NCBI RefSeq assembly: GCF_000745975.1
Contig: NZ_JQKJ01000022.1
Span: 1-64,000, forward strand
Direction: 5' to 3'
DNA: 64,000 nt
Origin: Desulfobacter vibrioformis DSM 8776
GTDB lineage: Bacteria > Desulfobacterota > Desulfobacteria > Desulfobacterales > Desulfobacteraceae
How positions within the stretch are numbered: the first letter of the stretch is position 1; each line of letters opens with the position of its first letter. The notes beneath the pieces were generated by a model. The model saw only the letters and a list, made by a program, of their open reading frames with translations. It searched no databases and was not told the DNA's origin. This document shows, piece by piece, positions 20,040-29,382 of this stretch. Position numbers and translations under genes: made by a program.

Positions 20040-21019
20040 ACCTTTCTGAGGATAGAATAATCAGCAATCAGTTCCAGCAGATGTTTTGAGGCGGATTCTG
20101 GAAAAATATCCAGAGCGGTCCGGGCTGACTGAACATGGGAAAAAGCCCGATTGTTTGTATATTCAATACCGCCCAGACGGGTCAGGCGCTCTTTAAGGCC
20201 TTGAAATTCTTCCGGATTAAACTGCGTCCGGGCCATGGCAGCCAGCATCCATTCGCGGTCCGGGGCATCAGCGGTTTCAAGGCTGTAAATCAGGGGCAAT
20301 GTCAGCTTTCCTTCACGCATATCAGCTCCGGGGTTTTTACCCAGTTGGTCGGCTGTGGCAGTATAGTCCAGAAGGTCGTCCGCCATCTGAAAGGCCATGC
20401 CCAGGTGCCAGCCGTAACTTTTAAGGGCTGATTCTTGGGCTTGGCCGGCCTTGGCCACAATGGCCCCGGTGCGGCAGGCCCCCTGGATCAGAACAGCTGT
20501 CTTGCGTTCTATAATTTCATTATACTGCGCTTCTGTGAGGTCCGGATTTCCCTTTTTTTCCATCTGGAGAATTTCGCCCTGGGACATGTCTGCTGTGATT
20601 TGAGCGATCACTTCAATGACCCGGGGGGATTTTGTTCTTGCGGCAATAACAAGCGCTGTGGCCAGAAGAAAATCCCCTGTGAGCACCACAGTCGGCGCAT
20701 CCCACAGGGTGTGGGCGCAGGGTTTGCCCCGGCGTGTGTCAGAGCCGTCCACCACATCATCATGGAGCAGGGTAGCTGCATGAAGATACTCAAAAATAGT
20801 GGAAAATTCGATTTCCTGTCCGGTCTGAAACCCGCATATGCGGGCCGCATGGATCATGAGCAGCGGCCGCAGCCGTTTGCCGCCGGCAAACAGCAGATGG
20901 CCCGCCACCTGCCTGACCAGATCCAGATTAGGGGTCAAATTGGCTTCAAGGGCCTGTTCCACCAGCAAAAGGTCAGGGCCTGCCAGTGAAATAATCTCTT
21001 TTTTTATATTTTTTGTCAC
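20036..21019 (-). CDS. polyprenyl diphosphate synthase (long-chain type)
   Basis: A 327-residue trans-prenyl elongase that adds isopentenyl units to make the side chain of menaquinone or another quinone. It has the basic 'GGKRLRPLL' motif, the first Asp-rich motif 'LLHDDVVDGSDTRRG', and the second, 'QMADDLLDY'. Small residues (Ala, Thr) sit 4-5 positions before the first Asp motif, the arrangement of long-chain rather than farnesyl synthases. It is similar to IspB/HepT-type enzymes. It overlaps rimO upstream and the secreted-protein gene downstream by 4 bp each. Confidence 0.9.
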   Translation of the reverse strand: MTKNIKKEIISLAGPDLLLVEQALEANLTPNLDLVRQVAGHLLFAGGKRLRPLLMIHAARICGFQTGQEIEFSTIFEYLHAATLLHDDVVDGSDTRRGKPCAHTLWDAPTVVLTGDFLLATALVIAARTKSPRVIEVIAQITADMSQGEILQMEKKGNPDLTEAQYNEIIERKTAVLIQGACRTGAIVAKAGQAQESALKSYGWHLGMAFQMADDLLDYTATADQLGKNPGADMREGKLTLPLIYSLETADAPDREWMLAAMARTQFNPEEFQGLKERLTRLGGIEYTNNRAFSHVQSARTALDIFPESASKHLLELIADYSILRKV

Positions 21020-22347
21020 ACCATCTCCCCGGCAATATCATATTCAAATGCGTCGGTTATTTTTACCTGAACCAGACTGCCTGTGTCCAGTCCATCTGAA
21101 TAAATAAATGTCATTCCGTCAACTTCCGGGGCCTGGAACGGGGTTCTGCCGATGTATACGCCCTTTTCAGGATTTTCTTCCACAAGGACCGGATAGACAC
21201 GGCCCACATGCCGGGCATTACGTTTTTCGGAAATTTTTGCCTGGGCTGCCATAATGGTGTCATGCCGCAGTTCCGCTAGGTCTTCGGGGATATGATTGCT
21301 TAACTTGTGGGAGGGCAGGTCCTGGGAGTCGGAATAGGTGAATACGCCGAGGTGGTCAAATTCAATTTCCTGTATAAATGCCAAAAGTTCTTTGAACTGC
21401 GGGTCTGTTTCTCCGGGAAACCCCACGATTACGGTAGTCCTTAACGCGGCGTCCGGGTCCAGGCATCGGATGTCGGAAAAAAGCCGGGTAAGATCCTGCC
21501 GGGTGTAAGGACGGCCCATGCGTTTCAGGACCTCATCATGGGCATGCTGGATGGGCACATCATAATATGAACAGATGTTGGCATGGCGTTGCACCGCTTT
21601 AATGACCCGTTTATCAAGGGTACACGGGTGGGTATACAGGAATCGAAGCCAGGCAGACGAATCTTTTTGAGCCATTTTTTCCGCAGTTTTTTCAAGAACC
21701 GTATGAAAGGCTGGCCCGTCCAGATCCAGGCCGTAATCCGTCGTGTTTTCCGCGGTGATAATAATCTCTTTAACCCCCTTGTCCAGAAGGGCACAGGCTT
21801 CCTCGCAGATCAGCGCAACGGGCCGGGAACGCTGGCGTCCCCGCAGATTGGGAATAATGCAATAGGTGCAGTGGCGGCTGCACCCTTCGGACGCCTTGAT
21901 GTAGGCGGTTTTTTCATAAAAAAGTTCCCGGGTCTGCACAGGGATGTCCACCTGCCGGGAGTCAGGCTCGGGAAACAGGGTAAACGGTACTTTTCCATCA
22001 TTTTCCACGGCGTTAACAATGTGGTCACAGGCTGCGGTGCCTAAAAAAGCATCCACTTCCGGCAGGCTGTCCAGAAGATCCGGGTCGTCCTTATACCGCT
22101 GGACAAGACAGCCGGTGACAACCAGCCGCCGGCATGCACCGGCTGTTTTGAATTCCGCCATCTCCAGAATAACATCAACCGCCTCCTGGGAGGCGATTGA
22201 AATAAACCCGCAGGTATTGATGATGATGGCTTCAGCCTGGGCCGGGTCTGTTATGACCTGGTGGCCGGCTGCGGTCAGCCGGCCAAGCATGATCTCGCTG
22301 TCCACCTGGTTTCTGGAGCAACCCAGGCTTTCAAGGTAGATTTTCAT
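21016..22347 (-). CDS. rimO: ribosomal protein S12 methylthiotransferase
   Basis: A radical-SAM enzyme that methylthiolates the conserved aspartate of ribosomal protein S12. The N-terminal UPF0004 domain has '[12 protein letters not shown]', 'INTCGF' and 'VTGCLVQRY' (second cluster Cys residues). The radical-SAM motif is '[13 protein letters not shown]' near residue 155, and a C-terminal TRAM domain ends in '[16 protein letters not shown]'. The start '[13 protein letters not shown]' distinguishes RimO from MiaB. 443 residues is typical. Coupled to htpG by a 4-bp overlap. Confidence 0.94.
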   Translation of the reverse strand: MKIYLESLGCSRNQVDSEIMLGRLTAAGHQVITDPAQAEAIIINTCGFISIASQEAVDVILEMAEFKTAGACRRLVVTGCLVQRYKDDPDLLDSLPEVDAFLGTAACDHIVNAVENDGKVPFTLFPEPDSRQVDIPVQTRELFYEKTAYIKASEGCSRHCTYCIIPNLRGRQRSRPVALICEEACALLDKGVKEIIITAENTTDYGLDLDGPAFHTVLEKTAEKMAQKDSSAWLRFLYTHPCTLDKRVIKAVQRHANICSYYDVPIQHAHDEVLKRMGRPYTRQDLTRLFSDIRCLDPDAALRTTVIVGFPGETDPQFKELLAFIQEIEFDHLGVFTYSDSQDLPSHKLSNHIPEDLAELRHDTIMAAQAKISEKRNARHVGRVYPVLVEENPEKGVYIGRTPFQAPEVDGMTFIYSDGLDTGSLVQVKITDAFEYDIAGEMV

Positions 22348-24266
22348 ATGGACTTTGCCATGAGATCCCCCACAAGCGCGGAAAACCGTGCCGGATTATC
22401 AAGCTTGCCTCCTTCGGAAATTACGGCAATATCATAAAGCAGGTCGCAATAGTCCGTAAGTACGGGATTTGTAGTATCGGCTTCAAACACGGACTTGATT
22501 TTTTCCATGACCGGATGGCTGACATTGACTTCCAGGGCACGTTTCTGATCCGGGGCTTTCTGGCCCGAAGCTTTCAGAATTTTCTGCATGTAAGCGCTCA
22601 TGGCCCACTCGTCGCCTGTCAGGCAGGAAACAGAGTCCTTGAGCCGGTTGGAGACCACCACATCCTTGACCTTGCTTTCCAGCTTGCCTTTAAGAAAAGA
22701 GAGCAGGGCAGAATACGCGTTTTTCTTCTCGTCATCCACCTTTTCCAGATCAAGATCGCCTTTTTCAGCGCTTTTCAGTTTCTTTTCCTTGTACTCGGGC
22801 AGGGACTGGGTCACCCATTCATCAATGGGATCCACCATGAGAAGGACTTCGTAATCCTTTGCCTTGAGCGCCTCAAGCAAAGGAGAGTTGAGAAGAGAGG
22901 CCAGATTTTCACCCGTGATGTAGTAAATCTCTTTCTGGTCCTCTTTCATATTTTCAATGTACTGGTCAAGGGTCACATATTTATCACCGGACTTGGTAGT
23001 TTTGTACCGCAGAAGTGATGCCAGCCGTTCCTTGTTATCGTAATCGCTGGGGATACCGGCCTTGAGGGCCTGGCCGAACTCTTCGTAGAATTTAATATAT
23101 TTCTCATCTTCCATCTCTTCGAGTACGGAAAAAATCTGTTTGACCAGGTTCTTGCGGATGTTTCTGACCAGACGGTCTTCCTGGAGAATCTCGCGGCTGA
23201 CATTAAGATTCAGGTCCGGTGCATCCACAATACCCTGGACAAAGCCCAGGTACTCGGGCAAAAGCTCCTTGCAGTCATCCATGATGAAAACGCGTTTGCA
23301 GTAAAGCTGCATACCGTGTTTACGTTCCGGCCGGAACATGTCAAAGGGAGCCTTGGAAGGAAGATACATCAGTACATCATACTCGGTCACCCCTTCGAAC
23401 TTTTTGTGAATAATTTCACAGGGGTCATCCCAGTTATGGGAAATGTGTTTATAAAACTCCTTGTGTTCCTCTTCGGTAACATCATCCTTGGCTTTGGCCC
23501 AGATGGCCTTCATGGAGTTCAGGGTCTCGTCTTTTCTGACTTTCCGATAGGTGTCCCCGATGGGCTTGCCGTCCTTGTCTTTGATAATCTCATTTTCAGG
23601 AATGGGCTCGGAGGCCTCCACGTTCATGATGATGGGGTAGGTTACAAAGTCGGAATGCTTTTTAACGATGTGGCGGATGGTGTACTCTTCGGTGAAATCC
23701 TGGCCCCCCTCTTCCGGGTCTTTAAGAAACAGGGTGATTTGTGTCCCCCGTTTTTCCTTGTCTATCTCTTCAAGGGTATATTCGCCCTTGCCGTCGGATT
23801 CCCACCGTACCCCCTTTTCCTGACCCGGGGCTTTGGTGTCCAGACGCACCCTGTCTGCCACGATAAAGGCAGAATAAAAACCCACGCCAAACTGGCCAAT
23901 CAGTTCCGGGGACAGGCTTGTTTCATTTTTTGATTTTTCCAGGGCTTCCATAAACGCGGCAGTACCGGACTGGGCAATGGTGCCGATATTATCATTGACC
24001 TCGTCAAAGGTCATGCCGATGCCGTTATCCGTGATGGTGAAGGTCTTGGCTTCCTTGTCCGCGGCCAGGCGGATATGGTAATCATTGTCATCGGCAAACA
24101 GATCCGGTTCTGTCTGCTCCGTGAACCTGGCCTTGTCAATGGCATCCGAGGCATTTGAAATCAACTCCCGGATAAAAATCTCTTGGTTGGAATAAAGAGA
24201 GTGGATAATCAGATGTAAAAGCTGCTGGACTTCGGTTTTAAATTGTCTGGTTTCTTTTTCTGCCAT
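22344..24266 (-). CDS. htpG: molecular chaperone HtpG (Hsp90)
   Basis: A dimeric ATP-dependent chaperone of 640 residues. The GHKL ATP site is intact: '[15 protein letters not shown]', '[11 protein letters not shown]', 'IAQSGTAAF' and '[11 protein letters not shown]'. The middle-domain catalytic Arg region reads '[21 protein letters not shown]', and the C-terminal dimerisation domain is full length. An AGGAG site precedes the ATG. First gene of a coupled set with rimO, a polyprenyl synthase and a secreted protein. A sigma-70-type promoter lies upstream at 24318-24345. Confidence 0.97.
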   Translation of the reverse strand: MAEKETRQFKTEVQQLLHLIIHSLYSNQEIFIRELISNASDAIDKARFTEQTEPDLFADDNDYHIRLAADKEAKTFTITDNGIGMTFDEVNDNIGTIAQSGTAAFMEALEKSKNETSLSPELIGQFGVGFYSAFIVADRVRLDTKAPGQEKGVRWESDGKGEYTLEEIDKEKRGTQITLFLKDPEEGGQDFTEEYTIRHIVKKHSDFVTYPIIMNVEASEPIPENEIIKDKDGKPIGDTYRKVRKDETLNSMKAIWAKAKDDVTEEEHKEFYKHISHNWDDPCEIIHKKFEGVTEYDVLMYLPSKAPFDMFRPERKHGMQLYCKRVFIMDDCKELLPEYLGFVQGIVDAPDLNLNVSREILQEDRLVRNIRKNLVKQIFSVLEEMEDEKYIKFYEEFGQALKAGIPSDYDNKERLASLLRYKTTKSGDKYVTLDQYIENMKEDQKEIYYITGENLASLLNSPLLEALKAKDYEVLLMVDPIDEWVTQSLPEYKEKKLKSAEKGDLDLEKVDDEKKNAYSALLSFLKGKLESKVKDVVVSNRLKDSVSCLTGDEWAMSAYMQKILKASGQKAPDQKRALEVNVSHPVMEKIKSVFEADTTNPVLTDYCDLLYDIAVISEGGKLDNPARFSALVGDLMAKSI

Positions 24267-24317
24267 TGTAACTCCTAATAACTTAACAGGTTAGGTTAAA
24301 ATCAAATTTTTTAACTA

Positions 24318-24345
24318 ATAATTGTCGCAAAAATCGGATTGTCAA
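24318..24345 (-). promoter_or_regulatory. sigma-70-type promoter of the htpG unit
   Basis: On the minus strand TTGACA (24345-24340) and AATTAT (24323-24318) are 16 bases apart, 52 bases before the htpG ATG. No heat-shock sigma-32 motif was recognised. Confidence 0.55.
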
Positions 24346-24448
24346 GACAACGGATTAAAATTCAAAAAGACCCGGTTTGACAAGGGCCGATTAAGATTGT
24401 AGGTTTAATTCATGCGCATTTTTACTAGTGCCTGAATGAAACGCCAGG

Positions 24449-24518
24449 GTTTGAACGAAAAATTGTCCGGATGCAAATTTTTCTGCAACGCCGCATTTGG
24501 GTGACTTTTCGTTCAAAC
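24449..24518. repeat. dispersed palindromic repeat, copy 2
   Basis: A 70-bp unit with perfect 13-base terminal inverted repeats (GTTTGAACGAAAA and its complement) and an imperfectly self-complementary interior. It is inverted relative to the copy at 11118-11184. It lies between htpG and the Nudix gene; the Nudix frame could be read back into it, but the proper ATG lies after it. Confidence 0.85.
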
Positions 24519-24536
24519 ACTCAATTAGGACGGTTC

Positions 24537-25112
24537 ATGAACACCCCTTCATATATTGAAAAAATTAATTGTGCTATTGTTTCGGCCTCCCATCCGCCGG
24601 CCCCGGACCCGGACCTGTTTAAGCCCACATCCGTGATGGCGCTTTTTCTTTTCAACCGGGAACCTGCCCTGCTTTTTATCCAGAAAGCGGACCGGGAAGG
24701 ATATGCCTGGCGCAACCAGATGGCTTTTCCCGGCGGGCATGTGGAAAAAACAGATGCTTCGGCCAGACATGCGGCCTTTCGTGAGCTTTACGAAGAAACA
24801 GGCATTGTTTCTGACAATGTGCAGTATATCGGATCGCTGGGCCATTTTCAGACCTTGAAAAATCGGGACATCCAGGCGTTTACAGGTATCTGGAACCGGA
24901 AAGACGACATTGTTTTTGATACCCAGGAAATTTCAAGGACCCTTGAAATTCCGTTTGATACGCTCTGGCAGACCCATCGGAAAAGAGGTTATACCGGCCA
25001 CAGACCCAGTGTCATGGAACTGATCTATCCATATAAAGATGTGGTGATATGGGGGGTTACGGCACAGATTGTTCATCATCTTTTAGAGGTGGTGGGAAAC
25101 ATCTTAGAATAA
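24537..25112 (+). CDS. Nudix hydrolase, CoA pyrophosphatase-like
   Basis: A 191-residue Nudix protein. The box reads 'GGHVEKTDASARHAAFREL' then Y-E-E-T-G, preceded by the family-typical 'EGYAWRNQMAFPGG', which is the NuDL-type signature that removes excess CoA derivatives by pyrophosphate cleavage. The ATG at 24537 is chosen because the longer frame would read through the intergenic repeat. No clear Shine-Dalgarno is seen. It ends 1 base before the convergent small membrane-protein gene. Confidence 0.82.
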   Translation: MNTPSYIEKINCAIVSASHPPAPDPDLFKPTSVMALFLFNREPALLFIQKADREGYAWRNQMAFPGGHVEKTDASARHAAFRELYEETGIVSDNVQYIGSLGHFQTLKNRDIQAFTGIWNRKDDIVFDTQEISRTLEIPFDTLWQTHRKRGYTGHRPSVMELIYPYKDVVIWGVTAQIVHHLLEVVGNILE

Positions 25113-25113
25113 C

Positions 25114-25362
25114 TCACTCGTTGTTGATTCTGTTGTTTAACCGCCCATACACTTTAACAACCAGAAAACCTGAAAGTCCTGCCAGCAGCAACGGAAACCA
25201 TATATGGGGGCCAAGAGCCGGATCATTATTCGCCACAATCACCCCGCCCACGCCAAAACAGAAAACCAGCACCATGGACCAGATCAGACCCCAGCAGGCA
25301 AGATTGGAATCATACCAAGGGGTTATGGTTTTTCTAAAAAACGGATTCTGGTCAAGCTGCAT
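25114..25362 (-). CDS. small membrane protein, unknown
   Basis: An 82-residue protein with two hydrophobic helices (about 22-46 and 54-72), a polar N-terminus and a basic/Asn-rich C-terminus. I recognise no family. It ends one base from the Nudix stop codon on the other strand and is divergent from nrdD, so its 5' end faces the NrdR boxes. The hydrophobic pattern and conserved-looking Trp residues make a real gene likely. Confidence 0.6.
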   Translation of the reverse strand: MQLDQNPFFRKTITPWYDSNLACWGLIWSMVLVFCFGVGGVIVANNDPALGPHIWFPLLLAGLSGFLVVKVYGRLNNRINNE

Positions 25363-25388
25363 GGCGCTCTTGTGTGATTCGGGTTAAA

Positions 25389-25435
25389 GCACAATATATA
25401 GTCTTTTTTTCTTGACACGCAACTACATATTGTGT
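25389..25435 (+). promoter_or_regulatory. tandem NrdR boxes upstream of nrdD
   Basis: Two 16-base matches to the NrdR consensus acaCwAtATaTwGtgt: GCACAATATATAGTCT at 25389-25404 and CAACTACATATTGTGT at 25420-25435. Their starts are 31 bp apart, the three-helical-turn spacing known for NrdR operators. A TTGACA at 25412-25417 lies between them and a weak -10 (TAGGTT) follows at 25436, so NrdR binding would block the promoter. Confidence 0.75.
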
Positions 25436-25519
25436 TAGGTTTGCTTCGTAGTTTGGAACCTTCCGGCTACATTCCCATCAGAGTATGCGAATATCAATCA
25501 GATTTCAAGAGGTAGTCAG

Positions 25520-27640
25520 ATGTTTGAACAGATCAAAAAAAGAGACGGACGGATAGCTGCGTTTGATTCTTCTAAAATAACAAATGCTTTGATCAAAGCA
25601 GGTGAAGCAACAGGAGAATTCAACGGCAGGGACGCCAAAAAAATGACCATGCGGGCATTGACCCTTGCCCGGGACCTTCAACTGGGGCCCATTCCCGAGG
25701 TAGAGGAGATTCAGGATATTGTGGAACGGGTACTTCTGGATTCCCCGTTTTACAAAACCGCCAAGGCGTATATTATTTACCGGGAGCAGCACAACCAGAT
25801 CCGGAAAATTGCCATCAATGAAAACGTCGGCCTCATGGAATCTTATATCAGCCGCATGGACTGGAAGGTCAGGGAGAACTCAAACATGAGCTACTCCCTC
25901 CAGGGACTGAACAACTACATATCCTCGGATATCACTGCCGAGTACTGGCTCAATAAAATCTATCCCCCGACCATACGGGATGCCCATTATAGCGGTGATA
26001 TCCATATCCATGATTTAAGCCTTCTGTCCGTTTACTGTGTGGGATGGGATCTGCAGGACCTTCTCGTTGAAGGGTTTAAAGGCGTGGCCGGCAAGGTGGA
26101 ATCCTGTCCGCCCAAACATTTCAGAAGCGCCCTGGGCCAGGTCGTCAACTTTTTTTATACCTTGCAGGGAGAAGCGGCAGGGGCCCAGGCCATGTCCAAT
26201 TTTGATACGTTGCTGGCCCCTTTTGTCCGGTATGACAACCTTGAGTACAAGGAGGTCAAACAGGCGTTGCAGGAATTTGTTTTCAACATCAATATCCCCA
26301 CCCGGGTGGGCTTCCAGACGCCTTTCACGAATATCACCATGGACCTGAACGTGCCCGCCATACTCAAGGACACCCCTGTCATCATTGGCGGAAAACACCA
26401 GAAAGAGACCTATGCCGCATTCCAGGATGAAATGGACATAATCAATGCAGCCTTTGCAGAAGTGATGATGGAAGGAGATGCCAAGGGCAGGGTGTTCACT
26501 TTCCCCATTCCCACCTACAACATTACTGCAGATTTTAACTGGTCCAATCCCAAACTGGAAAATATCTGGAAAATGACGGGCAAATACGGCATCCCCTATT
26601 TTTCCAACTTTGTTAATTCCGACATGGACCCTGAGGATGCACGCTCCATGTGCTGCCGGCTCAGACTGGACAACCGGGAACTGCGCAAGCGTGGGGGCGG
26701 GCTTTTCGGCGCAAATCCCCTGACCGGTTCCATCGGGGTTGTCACCCTGAACCTGCCAAGGATCGGGCGCCTTGCCCAGGATGAGGCTGATTTCTTCAGC
26801 CGCATGGATAAGCTGATTGACCTGAGTGCAGAATCCTTGGGCATCAAGCGCAAAATTCTTGAAAAATTCACCGAAGGAGATTTGTATCCCTATTCAAAAT
26901 TCTATCTAAGAAAAATCAAGGAAAATACCGGCGTTTACTGGCGCAACCACTTTTCCACCATCGGCGTCCTTGGCATGAATGAGGCATGCCTTAATTTCCT
27001 GGGCACGGACTGCGGCATTGCCACCCCCCGGGGCCAGGCGTTTGCCGTCAGGGCCATGGATCATATCCGAAACAAAATCGAACGCCTGCAGGAAAGTACC
27101 GGTGAAATATTCAACCTGGAAGCAACCCCTGCCGAAGGCACCACCTACCGGTTTGCCAAGCTGGATAAAAAGAAATTCAAGCACATTGTCTGCGCCAATG
27201 AAGAAGAATTCAAAAACGGTTCCGATCCCTTTTACACCAACTCCACCCACCTGCCGGTAAACTATACCGAAGACTTGTTTGAGGCGTTGGAGCTGCAGGA
27301 TGAACTGCAGACCAAATACACAGGCGGCACGGTTCAGCACCTGTTCCTGGGCGAAGAGGTTTCAGATATTGAGGCGGTCAAGCACATGGTGTCCAAGGTG
27401 TCCAACACCTTCCGCCTGCCCTATTTCACCCTGACGCCCACCTTTAGTGTCTGTCCGTCCCACGGGTATATTGCAGGGGAACATGCCAAATGCAAAACCT
27501 GCAATGCCGATACGGAAATCTACTCCAGGGTGGTGGGGTATCTGCGGCCGGTGAGCCAGTGGAACAACGGCAAGCAGACGGAATTTAAAATGCGTAAGAC
27601 CTATACGGCCCAGAATGTGGCGACAAAAATTGCATCATAG
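25520..27640 (+). CDS. nrdD: anaerobic ribonucleoside-triphosphate reductase
   Basis: The class III ribonucleotide reductase, an oxygen-sensitive glycyl-radical enzyme that makes deoxynucleotides in anaerobes. The N-terminal ATP-cone (about 1-95, 'IKKRDGRIAAFDSSKITNAL') provides allosteric control; the barrel follows. The C-terminal zinc site is C-x13-C-x2-C ('CPSHGYIAGEHAKCKTC'), with a nearby 'SVC', and the glycyl-radical site is G673 in 'RVVGYLRPVSQWN'. 706 residues. NrdR boxes precede it and nrdG follows after 21 bases, a functional pair. Confidence 0.96.
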   Translation: MFEQIKKRDGRIAAFDSSKITNALIKAGEATGEFNGRDAKKMTMRALTLARDLQLGPIPEVEEIQDIVERVLLDSPFYKTAKAYIIYREQHNQIRKIAINENVGLMESYISRMDWKVRENSNMSYSLQGLNNYISSDITAEYWLNKIYPPTIRDAHYSGDIHIHDLSLLSVYCVGWDLQDLLVEGFKGVAGKVESCPPKHFRSALGQVVNFFYTLQGEAAGAQAMSNFDTLLAPFVRYDNLEYKEVKQALQEFVFNINIPTRVGFQTPFTNITMDLNVPAILKDTPVIIGGKHQKETYAAFQDEMDIINAAFAEVMMEGDAKGRVFTFPIPTYNITADFNWSNPKLENIWKMTGKYGIPYFSNFVNSDMDPEDARSMCCRLRLDNRELRKRGGGLFGANPLTGSIGVVTLNLPRIGRLAQDEADFFSRMDKLIDLSAESLGIKRKILEKFTEGDLYPYSKFYLRKIKENTGVYWRNHFSTIGVLGMNEACLNFLGTDCGIATPRGQAFAVRAMDHIRNKIERLQESTGEIFNLEATPAEGTTYRFAKLDKKKFKHIVCANEEEFKNGSDPFYTNSTHLPVNYTEDLFEALELQDELQTKYTGGTVQHLFLGEEVSDIEAVKHMVSKVSNTFRLPYFTLTPTFSVCPSHGYIAGEHAKCKTCNADTEIYSRVVGYLRPVSQWNNGKQTEFKMRKTYTAQNVATKIAS

Positions 27641-27661
27641 TTTTTTGAAAATCATTATCCC

Positions 27662-28417
27662 ATGTATCTTGGCGGATTTCAAAAAAACTCCCTGATCGAT
27701 TTTCCGGGAACCATCGCATGTGTGGTGTTCACCCGGGGGTGTAACTTCACCTGTCCCTACTGCCATAATCCGGATCTTGCTGCCGGGTCTGCTGTCCCTG
27801 CCGGGGGCCGCAGTTCCGGTGGTTCGGGGTTGAATCAATTAGACCTAAGCCCGTGCGACGGTCCGGATCAGGAAGAGATTTTTGCCTTTCTGGAAAAACG
27901 CAAAGGCATGATTGAGGGGGTTGCCGTTACGGGCGGAGAACCCACCCTTCAACCGGATCTGACTGATTTTCTCCAAACGGTCCGGCAGATGGGCTATAAA
28001 ATCAAACTGGATACCAACGGCACAGCTCCCAGGGTACTGGATGCGCTTTTTGACCAGGGCCTTGTGGATTATCTGGCCATGGATATTAAAACAGATACAG
28101 ACCACTATCCCATGGTGATGAAAAACCCCGGACATCTGGACCGGGTCATGGAAAGTATTTCGCTGATCATGAAAAAAGCACCGGCCTATGAATTCAGGAC
28201 CACCTGTGCAAAGCCATTCCTCACGCCCGCTATCATGAAAAATATAGGCAAAATGATACAGGGGGCAGCATCCTATGTACTCCAGCCCTGTTCCCGGAAC
28301 ATGGATATGCTGGATCCGGATTTTGCTGCCGTGGATGATCATTTTCTAAACGTCGGTGACATGGAGGCATTAAAGGCAGCTATTTTGCCCTTTGTCAGGA
28401 ATACCAGAATACGATAA
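27662..28417 (+). CDS. nrdG: anaerobic ribonucleotide reductase activating protein
   Basis: A radical-SAM activase that installs the glycyl radical in NrdD. The cluster motif C-N-F-T-C-P-Y-C is near residues 30-37, with 'GGEPTLQPDLTDFL' and 'DTNGT' for SAM binding. The start 'MYLGGFQKNSLIDFPGTIACVVF' is that of the NrdG/PflA-like type found in anaerobes. 251 residues; a Gly/Ser-rich insertion sits after the cluster motif (about 40-62). Directly downstream of nrdD. Confidence 0.93.
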   Translation: MYLGGFQKNSLIDFPGTIACVVFTRGCNFTCPYCHNPDLAAGSAVPAGGRSSGGSGLNQLDLSPCDGPDQEEIFAFLEKRKGMIEGVAVTGGEPTLQPDLTDFLQTVRQMGYKIKLDTNGTAPRVLDALFDQGLVDYLAMDIKTDTDHYPMVMKNPGHLDRVMESISLIMKKAPAYEFRTTCAKPFLTPAIMKNIGKMIQGAASYVLQPCSRNMDMLDPDFAAVDDHFLNVGDMEALKAAILPFVRNTRIR

Positions 28418-28491
28418 AAGCCGATACCCGATACCACAGACCGGTGTATTACCCACCGGCAATTGATTGGAAATAAATGGAGATTTCAGGT

Positions 28492-29319
28492 ATGAAAAAA
28501 ATTACCCTTGTCTATTTCAGCCCCACCAAAACAACCGAAACAGTGCTTAAAGCCATAACCCAGGGCCTTGCTCAAAGCTTAGGAATCAGTGGCTCCGAAA
28601 TAACCGCCGTCAACGTCACCCGTCCGGAGATCCGGGAAAACGGGCTCGCGCCTTTTGACGACAATGATATCGTGCTGCTGGGGGCGCCGGTATATGCCGG
28701 CCGCCTGCCCGCAGACGCGGCTGATTTCTTTAAAAAACTGACAGGGTCCGACACCCCGGCCATACTCACCGTAGTATACGGTAACAGGGAATATGACGAT
28801 GCCCTGCTGGAACTTAAGGATATTGCGTCAGCATGCGGATTTATCCCGATTTCAGGGGCTGCCTTTATCGGTGAACACTCCTTTGCAAGTGCTGATATTC
28901 CTGTTGCCATGAACAGACCGGATGAAAACGATCTGAAAATGGCCGCAGAGTTTGGCGGCAATACCGGATATCTGATCAAAGAGACCCATGATTTGAAGAA
29001 TCTTTCCGCCTTAACGGTGCCGGGAAATTATCCATATAAGGATGGCATGGGCAAGGGTGCCCCGGACTTCATTGAGGTGACGGAGGCATGCACAAACTGT
29101 GGAACCTGTGCCACAGCCTGCCCGTCAAAGGCCATTGATGCGGAAAACGGATTTGTCACCATCACTGCCCGGTGCATCCTGTGCTGCGCCTGTATCAAGG
29201 CGTGTCCTGAAAAGGCAAGGCTGATGAAAGACGGCCCCATCAAAGATAAGGCCAGGTGGCTGAACGAAACCTGTTCCCTCCCAAAATCTGCCCAGATATT
29301 TTTTGCCACGCCCTCCTGA
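28492..29319 (+). CDS. EFR1-type flavodoxin-ferredoxin fusion protein
   Basis: A 275-residue cytoplasmic redox protein. The N-terminus is a flavodoxin-like FMN domain ('VYFSPTKTTETVLKAI', 'DIVLLGAPVYAGRLP', 'VVYGNREYDDALLEL'). The C-terminus has two [4Fe-4S] motifs, C-x2-C-x2-C-x3-CP ('CTNCGTCATACP') and 'CILCCACIKACP'. The ATG at 28492 has GGAG 9 bases upstream; an earlier in-frame ATG is at 28477. Such EFR1 proteins shuttle electrons between unidentified partners. It could donate electrons to NrdG, but that is only suggested by position. A strong hairpin follows. Confidence 0.87.
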   Translation: MKKITLVYFSPTKTTETVLKAITQGLAQSLGISGSEITAVNVTRPEIRENGLAPFDDNDIVLLGAPVYAGRLPADAADFFKKLTGSDTPAILTVVYGNREYDDALLELKDIASACGFIPISGAAFIGEHSFASADIPVAMNRPDENDLKMAAEFGGNTGYLIKETHDLKNLSALTVPGNYPYKDGMGKGAPDFIEVTEACTNCGTCATACPSKAIDAENGFVTITARCILCCACIKACPEKARLMKDGPIKDKARWLNETCSLPKSAQIFFATPS

Positions 29320-29334
29320 GTTTTTTTAAAACGA

Positions 29335-29362
29335 TGAAACCCGGCCTTCGGGCCGGGTTTCA
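29335..29362. terminator. bidirectional terminator between convergent genes
   Basis: A perfect 12-bp G+C-rich stem closed by a TTCG tetraloop lies between the EFR1 gene and coaX. On the minus strand it is followed by CGTTTTAAAAAAA, so it probably stops the coaX unit; on the plus strand it can end nrdDG-EFR1 transcripts. Confidence 0.8.
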
Positions 29363-29382
29363 TTACGCATGGGGTATCTTAT

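Noticed and set aside
24471-24536. N-terminal extension of the Nudix protein
   Set aside because: These codons lie in the dispersed repeat, and the other copy of the repeat gives a similar peptide, so it is repeat DNA rather than protein.
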